DNA of 8,517 nt from Desulfocapsa sp. (lineage in GTDB: Bacteria; Desulfobacterota; Desulfobulbia; Desulfobulbales; Desulfocapsaceae), in the NCBI GenBank assembly GCA_029935135.1, contig JAOZKX010000066.1, forward strand, positions 1-8,517, in the 5' to 3' direction. A model generated the notes under the pieces. That model saw only the letters and a list, made by a program, of their open reading frames with translations, was not told the DNA's origin and did not search any database. Position 1 is the first letter of the stretch, and every line of letters begins with the position of its first letter. The position numbers and the translations under genes are program-made. Positions 1 through 5,710 of this stretch are shown here, piece after piece.

Positions 1-246
1 AATGTCATTCCCGTAAAGCCCGTTATGAAATTCAAAGGCCTCTATGATAAGGATGGTGATACGGTGATATGGTTGACAGATGATCTCTGTCGTGTCCCTG
101 TCAAAATAACCTCGAAGATTCTTATTGGCTCTCTTGTGGCTGATCTGGTTTCCTATTCTAACCCTGATTGTGGTGATCAGTCACAATTTCACAAAATGAT
201 ACCTGAGGAATTTCTCCAGGAATCTTCATTGGGCACAGGTGATTGA
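1..246 (+). CDS. DUF3108 domain protein, C-terminal part (5' end outside window)
   Basis: Reading frame 1 is open from the first base to a TGA at 244-246 and gives 81 C-terminal residues, so the gene begins upstream of the window. The segment reading GLYDKDGDTVIWLTDD, followed by a PVKITSKILIGSLVADL stretch, resembles the end of DUF3108 proteins. In that family a 'vW.TDD..r.PV...sk...Gs' pattern forms part of a beta-rich fold, usually exported to the periplasm or envelope. The function of the family is not established. The ATG at 25 is internal and not a likely start, because the coding pattern continues upstream of it. A single cysteine pair cannot be judged from this fragment. The next gene, adk, starts 130 nt downstream on the same strand. 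No clear terminator is visible between them. Confidence 0.7.
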   Translation, partial: NVIPVKPVMKFKGLYDKDGDTVIWLTDDLCRVPVKITSKILIGSLVADLVSYSNPDCGDQSQFHKMIPEEFLQESSLGTGD

Positions 247-273
247 TTCCATTCTTTGATAAATTCGCTCTTT

Positions 274-303
274 TTGCTGGCATAGATTTGTAAAATGTAT
301 ATA
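274..303 (+). promoter_or_regulatory. candidate sigma-70 promoter for adk
   Basis: A TTGCTG at 274-279 and a TATATA at 298-303 are separated by 18 bases, upstream of adk in the 130-nt gap after the DUF3108-type gene. The -35 match is poor and the -10 match is fair. It is offered only as the best candidate in the gap, which shows no other gene or strong hairpin. Confidence 0.25.
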
Positions 304-376
304 TTGTGCTCCGCTTGGTCGTTACACATTTGTTTATCCTGCACCCTGCAGAAAAATTCTATATAAGGAAAATATA

Positions 377-1024
377 ATGAAACTTATTCTTTTAGGTGCC
401 CCTGGCGCTGGTAAAGGTACTGTCGCTAAATTACTTACTGCCATTGATGGTTCTATACAGATTTCCACCGGAGACATCCTTCGTGGTGCCGTACAGGCTG
501 GAACTGACCTTGGTAAAGAGGCCGAGGGCTATATGAAAAGGGGGGATCTCGTTCCTGACTCTTTGATTATGGGAATTATGGAAAATCGTCTGCAGGAACC
601 TGATTGTGAAAAAGGTTTTCTTCTCGATGGCTTCCCACGTACAATTCCTCAGGCAGAAGAGCTCACTGCACTGCTGGAAAAACTTGGTATTAAACTTGAT
701 ATGGCTGTTGATATTGATGTCCCCAAGGATATCATTCTTGATCGACTCTGCACCCGTCGTACCTGTGAAAATGCGGATTGTCAGGCTATTTACAATGTCA
801 AATCCAACCCACCCAAGGTTGAAGGCATCTGTGATAAGTGTGGGGCAAAGGCTATTCAGCGTGAAGATGAGACCGAAGAGGCTATCAGTCACCGTCTGGC
901 AACCTACAACGAAAAAACTGCTCCGCTTATCGGTTTCTACCAAGAGGCCGGATTGCTTATGAGTGTTCCTGCAATTTCAAGTGATGCAGTAATTGCTGCG
1001 GTAAAAGAAAAGCTGAGTCTATAA
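377..1024 (+). CDS. adk: adenylate kinase with zinc-type LID domain
   Basis: This cytoplasmic enzyme catalyses ATP + AMP = 2 ADP and sets the cell's adenylate balance. The 215-residue product has the usual long-form length. The P-loop GAPGAGKGT is at residues 7-15, the STGD AMP-site motif at 30-33 and the DGFPRT motif at 84-89. The LID (about 122-164) carries cysteines at 130, 135, 152 and 155, matching the four-cysteine zinc LID of many Gram-positive and deltaproteobacterial enzymes. The first pair is C-X4-C rather than the common C-X2-C. The 16-residue gap to the second pair and the NPPKVEG strand between them are normal. The ATG at 377 follows an AAGGA (365-369) at 7-nt spacing. An intrinsic terminator lies 14 nt after the stop, and purC follows on the same strand. 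Confidence 0.97.
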   Translation: MKLILLGAPGAGKGTVAKLLTAIDGSIQISTGDILRGAVQAGTDLGKEAEGYMKRGDLVPDSLIMGIMENRLQEPDCEKGFLLDGFPRTIPQAEELTALLEKLGIKLDMAVDIDVPKDIILDRLCTRRTCENADCQAIYNVKSNPPKVEGICDKCGAKAIQREDETEEAISHRLATYNEKTAPLIGFYQEAGLLMSVPAISSDAVIAAVKEKLSL

Positions 1025-1038
1025 GAATTATTATGTTC

Positions 1039-1080
1039 AGGGATGCGGTGCCTGTTTTTTGGGCTTCGCATCCCTTTTTT
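1039..1080 (+). terminator. intrinsic terminator between adk and purC
   Basis: Arms at 1039-1047 (AGGGATGCG) and 1067-1075 (CGCATCCCT) pair perfectly over 9 bp. The loop can fold further through GCC/GGC. The right arm runs into six T's (1075-1080), so it has the full form of a Rho-independent terminator on the + strand. It lies 14 nt after the adk stop but ends only 18 nt before the purC ATG. There is no room for a promoter after it, so purC must be read through it or start from a promoter inside adk or the hairpin region. Confidence 0.88.
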
Positions 1081-1086
1081 AATTTT

Positions 1087-1093
1087 GGAGGAG
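1087..1093 (+). promoter_or_regulatory. purC ribosome binding site
   Basis: GGAGGAG is a near-perfect Shine-Dalgarno sequence, 5 nt before the ATG at 1099. It decides the purC start. An in-frame ATG at 1033 lies before the terminator hairpin, would add 22 residues encoded by the hairpin itself, and is not credible. Confidence 0.9.
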
Positions 1094-1098
1094 AGATT

Positions 1099-1989
1099 AT
1101 GAGTGGTGCAGTAAAAGATACGGATTATGCAGGCTTGAAACTTGTTCATCGCGGCAAGGTTCGTGATATGTATGCAATCCCCGGGCATGATGATAAACTT
1201 TTAATGGTAGCCACTGACCGGATTTCCGCATTTGATGTGGTGATTGATGCTATTCCCGGAAAAGGGAAAGTGTTGACTCAACTCTCTTTGTTCTGGTTTG
1301 ATCTCCTTGGCGATGTGGTAGATAATCATCTGATCACTGCAAATGTTGACGAATATCCCGAGGCGTGTAAACCCTATGCAGATGAACTCGACGGACGCTC
1401 AATGCTTGTGCATAAAACAAAGCCGTTAAATGTCGAATGTATTGTTCGCGGGTATATTTCCGGATCTTTCTGGAAGGCCTATCAGAAAGATCGGAATGTC
1501 TGTGGCTTTGAATTCCCTGAAGGAATGCAGGAATCAGAAAAATTCCCGGAGGTCCTTTTTACTCCTTCTACCAAGGCAGATATCGGGGATCATGATGAAA
1601 ATATCTCCGTTGAACAAATGGAAGAGATGCTTGGTAAAGAAAAAACAAAGCAGATAGCAGATATCAGCATCAATCTTTATAGTCAGGCTGCTGACTATGC
1701 TCGATCAAAGGGTATTATTATTGCTGATACCAAATTTGAGCTTGGTATGCTTGGTGATAAGTTAATTCTCATTGATGAAGTCCTGACCCCGGATTCGTCA
1801 CGATTCTGGCCCCTTGACGAGTATACACCCGGTAAAGGACAGCCGAGTTTTGACAAACAATTTCTGCGCGATTATCTCTCAACACTTGACTGGGATAAGA
1901 ATCCACCAGCCCCGGCTATCCCGCAGGAAATCAATGACAAGACAAGGGCTCGTTACGAAGAGGCGTTGCAGAAAATTACTGCTGCCTGA
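1099..1989 (+). CDS. purC: SAICAR synthetase (phosphoribosylaminoimidazole-succinocarboxamide synthase)
   Basis: PurC joins CAIR and aspartate with ATP to give SAICAR in de novo purine synthesis, in the cytoplasm. The product is 296 residues. That is longer than the roughly 237-residue E. coli form and similar to the long form seen in yeast Ade1 and many bacteria. Recognisable blocks, in order, are KLVHRGKVRDMY (14-25), MVATDRISAFDVV (36-48, nucleotide-binding region), NHLIT (76-80), ECIVRGYISGSFWKAYQ (113-129), FTPSTKAD..GDHDENIS (154-170), IIADTKFELG (207-216) and IDEVLTPDSSRFWP (225-238). The start follows GGAGGAG at 1087-1093. It is downstream of adk, another purine-nucleotide gene, with an intrinsic terminator in between. 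It ends convergently with the sensor kinase gene, leaving an 11-nt gap. Confidence 0.97.
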   Translation: MSGAVKDTDYAGLKLVHRGKVRDMYAIPGHDDKLLMVATDRISAFDVVIDAIPGKGKVLTQLSLFWFDLLGDVVDNHLITANVDEYPEACKPYADELDGRSMLVHKTKPLNVECIVRGYISGSFWKAYQKDRNVCGFEFPEGMQESEKFPEVLFTPSTKADIGDHDENISVEQMEEMLGKEKTKQIADISINLYSQAADYARSKGIIIADTKFELGMLGDKLILIDEVLTPDSSRFWPLDEYTPGKGQPSFDKQFLRDYLSTLDWDKNPPAPAIPQEINDKTRARYEEALQKITAA

Positions 1990-2000
1990 GTCGTTGCTTT

Positions 2001-4262
2001 TTATGGTTGTGCCCGCTGTTTATGTATATCACTGATTAGTATAGTAAGTTCTTCCAGGGGAATGGGTTTTGAGAGAAACCCATTCATACCTGAGTCTCTG
2101 CATGTTTCCTCAAAATCATATGATGATTCTGCCGTGAGAGCAATAATCGGTATGGGGGGCAGTTTGTGATCGGATTCGTTCTTTCTGATTCTTTTAGTAG
2201 TTTCTATACCGTCGAGGACCGGCATCCGGATATCCATCAAAATTATATCTGGAGTCTGCTGTTCTAATTTTTCCAAGAGAACAGCTCCATTCTCGCAGAC
2301 ATCAACGGATGCACCATACTCCTGCAGATAGGCAGAGATAATGCGTTGATTGATAAAGTCATCTTCGGCAAGTAGGATTCGAATATCTGCAAGTTCTGTT
2401 TTCCTAAGGATTTTCTCCGATAATTCTTCCTGAAGTGTTGCGGGAATCTCTGCTTTTTCAAAGCGTATGGTAAAGCAGAATATCGATCCAGTCGGATCAC
2501 TTTTCTCCAGCCAGATAGCTCCCCCCATATAGCCGACGAACTCTTTACTGATGGCAAGTCCCAGCCCGATTCCTTCAGTGATTTGTTCAGCCTCCAGGCT
2601 TCCCTGTTCAAATGGGTCGAAAATGATTTTCTGTAGCTCACCAGGAATACCACCACCACTATCCTGAACAGTAAAAAGAAGACTGACGGCTCCATCTGGG
2701 TCACTGTTGCTATCAGTTAAGGAGGTCTCTAGTGATATGCTACCCTTATGAGTATGTTTGATTGCATTATTAATAAGATTAATAAGAATTTGTCTGAGTC
2801 GCCCACTGTCACCTTGTAATGAGTCGTGGATTGCAGGCTCGCACCTGGAAGTAAGAAGGAGTCCTTTGGCTTTGGCTGCAACCTGCATTAAATCAATAAC
2901 TTCCCTGAGAAGTTCAGAAAGAGAGAAAGTAGTGATGTGCAGCTTTATTTTCCCTGATTCAATCAAGGAGAGGTCCAGAACTGAATTGACGAGCGTTTGC
3001 AGGTGTTGGCCGGAGGCTACTGTCATTGACAGCAACTCCTGTTGTTTTACATTGGAAGATGAACTCTCTATCATTCGCACCAGGCTGATCATGGAATGCA
3101 GAGGTGTTCGGATTTCATGGCTCATGTTCGCCAGAAATATTGATTTTGCCTGATTTGCCTTCTCGGCATCCATCTGTGCCTGGATGGCAATTTTCTCTTC
3201 TTGGAGTCGAAGAACATTTTCTTCTCTGAGTTTGGCATTGGACTCTTTTAAATGGAGATTCATATCCTGCAGAGCATGGGCCACCTCTTGTAATTCTGCA
3301 TCTCCATTTTTTAAGGGTTCTGCACTTTTCCCCTGGATCATTTCCATGGAAGAACTGGCAAGTTTCTGTAAAGGCGAAATGATATGTTTGTTTGTTTTCC
3401 AGGCCACAAAAAGTGAGAGGAAAAGCATGGAAATGACAGGGATGAGGAGTAGGAGCAGCGTTTTTGTAGATGGTGCCAGGGCTGATTTTTTATCAACAAT
3501 TGTAAGAACCAATAGCTGAAAACCGTGAAAGTCAAGGGGGGAGGAAGCGGCAAAGTACTGTAAGGAATCAATGGTGATTTTATTATCCTCAATTAGTTCT
3601 GCCTGCAGTGTATGTATGCGATTGGCTTTTCGAGTTTTTGAGGCGATCACAATACCATTTGAATTCAAGATATAGACATCTTGTGCAGAAGAAAGACCTG
3701 AAAGATCTAGAAAATACTGCAATTCAGTGCAGGGTATCAAGCCTGTTATAACTCCTATGACATATGAATGATCAAGAAAATAGATGGGAACACTGATTGC
3801 GAGGAATAGTTGCCCCGGAGTGGTGTTTGTCTGCTTAACATAGGGTTTGCCACTGTCGTACGGGATTTCAAAGAAATCTTTGTCGTAAAAATTATTAAGG
3901 ACAGCAGTGTCAGTAGAATCTGAAATCGAGGCCTGAATCTCTCCGTTTATGTCATAAAATGCAAGGGCGGCAAAGGATGGATTGATTGTTTTGAGATTCT
4001 GCAGCAGGTTGTGTTGGAGATATGGTTTTAAGGCCATTCGCTCAACCTGGTGACTGGTGAGTTGAAGTTCGCGAATGAGACCCTGCCAGTATGATTGGAC
4101 ATGCGTACTGAAAATATCAGCACTGGATTGCAGTTGCGTGTTGATTTGATTGCGTTGCACCTGAAAATGGCGACTGATAAATAAACTTCCTAGAAAAAGC
4201 GTTTGAATAAAAGCAATCCCTACAAAAAGAAGTATTATCCGGGTCCGTATTGTTATACGCAT
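2001..4262 (-). CDS. membrane-bound hybrid sensor histidine kinase (Cache-like sensor, HAMP, HisKA, HATPase, REC)
   Basis: From the ATG at 4262 the product is 753 residues. Transmembrane segments at about 9-29 and 268-288 enclose a roughly 235-residue extracytoplasmic region. That region's pattern (FAALAFYDINGEI, SGKPYV, VYILNSNGIVIAS) suits a double Cache sensor domain, which typically binds small molecules. A HAMP-like linker and coiled coil (about 290-370) follow. The HisKA H-box NMSHEIRTPL has the phosphorylated His at 382. The ATPase domain shows an N-box (NNAIKH, Asn 499), DSGGG (534-538) and GIGLGLA. A C-terminal receiver domain (about 627-745) has acidic residues 633-635, phospho-acceptor Asp 677 and Lys 732. 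The stimulus and final output are unknown, and no cognate regulator is adjacent. An in-frame TTG two codons upstream (4268) is less likely as start. Neither start has a good Shine-Dalgarno, and a strong hairpin (4291-4336) sits just upstream. Confidence 0.93.
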   Translation of the reverse strand: MRITIRTRIILLFVGIAFIQTLFLGSLFISRHFQVQRNQINTQLQSSADIFSTHVQSYWQGLIRELQLTSHQVERMALKPYLQHNLLQNLKTINPSFAALAFYDINGEIQASISDSTDTAVLNNFYDKDFFEIPYDSGKPYVKQTNTTPGQLFLAISVPIYFLDHSYVIGVITGLIPCTELQYFLDLSGLSSAQDVYILNSNGIVIASKTRKANRIHTLQAELIEDNKITIDSLQYFAASSPLDFHGFQLLVLTIVDKKSALAPSTKTLLLLLIPVISMLFLSLFVAWKTNKHIISPLQKLASSSMEMIQGKSAEPLKNGDAELQEVAHALQDMNLHLKESNAKLREENVLRLQEEKIAIQAQMDAEKANQAKSIFLANMSHEIRTPLHSMISLVRMIESSSSNVKQQELLSMTVASGQHLQTLVNSVLDLSLIESGKIKLHITTFSLSELLREVIDLMQVAAKAKGLLLTSRCEPAIHDSLQGDSGRLRQILINLINNAIKHTHKGSISLETSLTDSNSDPDGAVSLLFTVQDSGGGIPGELQKIIFDPFEQGSLEAEQITEGIGLGLAISKEFVGYMGGAIWLEKSDPTGSIFCFTIRFEKAEIPATLQEELSEKILRKTELADIRILLAEDDFINQRIISAYLQEYGASVDVCENGAVLLEKLEQQTPDIILMDIRMPVLDGIETTKRIRKNESDHKLPPIPIIALTAESSYDFEETCRDSGMNGFLSKPIPLEELTILISDIHKQRAQP

Positions 4263-4290
4263 TAGCAATCAATGAAGAAAGGGAAATGAA

Positions 4291-4336
4291 AATTGACAAA
4301 GGATACGGGGAATGAACACCGTGTCCTTTGTCAATT
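4291..4336 (-). terminator. 18-bp hairpin directly behind tRNA-Leu, probable terminator
   Basis: Arms at 4291-4308 and 4319-4336 are complementary over 18 bp with one G-U pair and a 10-nt loop. On the - strand the hairpin begins at the base right after the tRNA CCA (4337). It is followed by a moderately T-rich tract (AATTTTCATTTCCCTTTC). The placement suits transcription termination of the tRNA gene. The tract is not a clean T run, so it could also serve as a 3'-end processing or stability structure. It occupies the space upstream of the sensor kinase start (4262). Confidence 0.75.
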
Positions 4337-4422
4337 TGGTGCCCGGAGCGAGAATCGAACTCGCACACCTAAAAGGCGAGGGATTTTAAGTCCCTTGCGT
4401 CTACCAGTTCCGCCATCCGGGC
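4337..4422 (-). tRNA. tRNA-Leu(UAA)
   Basis: The 86-nt gene on the - strand runs from GCCCGGA (4422-4416) to an encoded CCA (4339-4337). The 7-bp acceptor stem GCCCGGA/TCCGGGC is perfect. The anticodon stem AGGGA/TCCCT encloses loop CTTAAAA with anticodon TAA at 4388-4386, which decodes UUA leucine codons. A long variable arm, typical of class II tRNAs such as tRNA-Leu, and a GTTCGATTC T-loop are present. A consensus-like promoter lies just upstream and an 18-bp hairpin follows immediately. No duplicated 3' tRNA segment marking an integrated element was seen inside the window. Confidence 0.97.
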
Positions 4423-4430
4423 ATATTTAG

Positions 4431-4460
4431 TTTGTACCATAGAGCTGATTTGTTTGTCAA
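4431..4460 (-). promoter_or_regulatory. promoter for tRNA-Leu
   Basis: On the - strand a perfect TTGACA -35 box (4460-4455) and a TACAAA -10-like box (4436-4431) are separated by 18 bp. The -10 ends 8 nt before the first tRNA base (4422), leaving a very short leader. The -35 is exact and the -10 matches the consensus at four of six positions. Confidence 0.6.
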
Positions 4461-4665
4461 TTATCAAAAGAGTTGTTTTAAAGGTTCTTGAAAGTGTTCA
4501 AAGTAATGGGCTTTACCAAAAGTGCTCAAATATGAGTTGAAACCGTATGAAGATGTGTCCAGAAGGGGAATTAGTGAAGTGTTACTGGGGCTATCGATAC
4601 CCCCCCTCTGTAATTCTGGCGGTCATCGAGGTGGCAAATTGTTCGCCACCGTATTGAAAGTGCAG
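4461..4665. other. intergenic stretch without a recognisable gene
   Basis: This lies between the tRNA promoter and the small cysteine-rich gene. It contains a run of seven C's (4600-4606) next to GGGG and the palindrome TATCGATA. It also holds an inverted repeat, GGTGGC (4630-4635) with GCCACC (4645-4650), 15 nt after the stop of the small gene. The inverted repeat could end that transcript, but no T tract follows on the - strand, so it is only a weak terminator candidate. No supported open reading frame was found. Confidence 0.5.
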
Positions 4666-4935
4666 TTAATTTTTATTGTGAAATAATTTTTTTGCGATTT
4701 TTTTGCAAAGGTTGTCATAAAAGTCGCATTCTCGTACACATTCCCCAACCTTACTTCTAGCTGGTTTGGTATTGGCGTCTATTTCTTTCTTGAGACAGAC
4801 TTTGCAGCAATCTTCCAATGAATAGCGGCACTTATTGACTTCTTTGCTGTACTCTGTCTCAGCGAACAGAGGGGAGGGCAACATTATAAAGAACAGGAAT
4901 AGGACTATCTTGAAAATCGTATCTTTGCTATTCAT
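4666..4935 (-). CDS. small exported cysteine-rich protein, function unknown
   Basis: The 89-residue product starts with a clear Sec signal peptide: Lys near the N-terminus, a hydrophobic core at about 8-20, and a likely cut after LFA at residue 25. This leaves a mature chain of about 64 residues. It has seven cysteines (36, 43, 44, 47, 66, 70, 77) among many charged residues, which suggests a disulfide-bonded or metal-binding periplasmic peptide. The odd number leaves one cysteine free or points to pairing between chains. I recognise no family. The start is well supported by GGAG at 4943-4946, 7 nt before the ATG. The neighbouring exported-protein gene ends 54 nt upstream on the same strand, so the two may share a transcript. 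The product is not predicted to be toxic or catalytic from anything visible. Confidence 0.7.
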   Translation of the reverse strand: MNSKDTIFKIVLFLFFIMLPSPLFAETEYSKEVNKCRYSLEDCCKVCLKKEIDANTKPARSKVGECVRECDFYDNLCKKIAKKLFHNKN

Positions 4936-4989
4936 AACATCGCTCCATGGTCATTCTTATTCGATTCATACTGACAGAAATATTCGTTT

Positions 4990-5481
4990 TTATTCCAACA
5001 CGGTTTTTATACATTTAAGGTAATTATGATTGCCAAAATCCTTGATTGTACTCTGCTTAATTTCATACACTGTGTATACCTGTGTTTCGTAGGCCTCGAC
5101 AATCATTCCCATAACAATGCTTTGCACAATATCTATCTGTAGCGTTGAGAGCCTATCCGTAACAGTTTCAGACATATTAACGGAATTTTGTCTGCTATCC
5201 ATAATGATTGTAGCCAATGTTTTTACTTCATTGCAGTATTGCAAAAGTTTTGTTGATTCCGAATTTTGCATATTTCTAGTAGAATGCGTTTCTGCGGCGG
5301 TGTTTGTTAGAGTCTCCATTGTAAACGGATTGTCGTGAACTGTTCCGGTGCCATGTGTCTGGATAGCTTCTGGTCTTGCAGTGGGCAATGTATTGTCGTA
5401 ACTGCCTGGCAAGGTTTGCGCTGACAGGGCAGTGACCGTTAGTAAAGATAGTAAAAGTGTTATGTGAATATTTTTTGCCAT
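4990..5481 (-). CDS. exported protein of unknown function
   Basis: The 163-residue product has a Sec signal peptide (hydrophobic stretch at about 7-19, probable cut after LSA at residue 21). A Ser/Thr-rich, poorly structured region follows at about 25-78. A more helical part from about 78 to 147 includes a hydrophobic patch near 119-128 (VQSIVMGMIV). Cysteines at 83 and 157 could form one disulfide. I do not recognise a family. The Shine-Dalgarno before the ATG at 5481 is weak, but a plausible promoter lies about 40 nt upstream. A second small exported-protein gene follows 54 nt downstream in the same direction. Composition is more AT-rich than in the housekeeping genes around it, consistent with an accessory or fast-evolving gene. 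Confidence 0.6.
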   Translation of the reverse strand: MAKNIHITLLLSLLTVTALSAQTLPGSYDNTLPTARPEAIQTHGTGTVHDNPFTMETLTNTAAETHSTRNMQNSESTKLLQYCNEVKTLATIIMDSRQNSVNMSETVTDRLSTLQIDIVQSIVMGMIVEAYETQVYTVYEIKQSTIKDFGNHNYLKCIKTVLE

Positions 5482-5520
5482 TCTACAAATCCAATTAAAG
5501 TCTCTTAGTTGCTAACAATA

Positions 5521-5550
5521 AGCATATCTCAATGTTGGATAAAAAGACAA
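5521..5550 (-). promoter_or_regulatory. candidate promoter for the two small exported-protein genes
   Basis: On the - strand TTGTCT (5550-5545) and TATGCT (5526-5521) are 18 bp apart, each matching the sigma-70 consensus at four of six positions. The -10 ends about 40 nt before the ATG at 5481. The rest of the gap (5551-5710) is AT-rich. It has a weak AATATT/AATATT hairpin (5652-5666) downstream of pdxJ but no convincing terminator and no gene. Confidence 0.4.
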
Positions 5551-5710
5551 GACAGCAATGTGGTATTAATAATAACAATTTTATAAAACCGTGATCAACA
5601 ATGCAAGAAGCATTATGTTTAGGGAAGATATTAGATCCCGTCGGTAATGAAAATATTTATAATATTACAATATAAAAAAGAATTTCAGCTTAATTTTGTT
5701 TATAAGGAAC

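Noticed and set aside
431..943. Long antisense open frame opposite adk
   Set aside because: It is a shadow of adk with no ribosome binding site and no recognisable protein features.
1033..1098. ATG at 1033 as the purC start
   Set aside because: The extra 22 codons are the terminator hairpin and the Shine-Dalgarno region. GGAGGAG points clearly to 1099.
4327..4462. TTTGTCAATT repeated on both sides of tRNA-Leu (4327-4336 and 4453-4462), as if from an integration event
   Set aside because: The repeat is only 10 nt and is explained by a -35 box on one side and a hairpin arm on the other. There is no integrase and no tRNA 3'-end duplication.
4999..5593. Inverted 9-mer CACGGTTTT (4999-5007) / AAAACCGTG (5585-5593) around the 163-residue gene, as possible mobile-element ends
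   Set aside because: It is too short, there is no transposase or target duplication, and a chance match is expected at this length.
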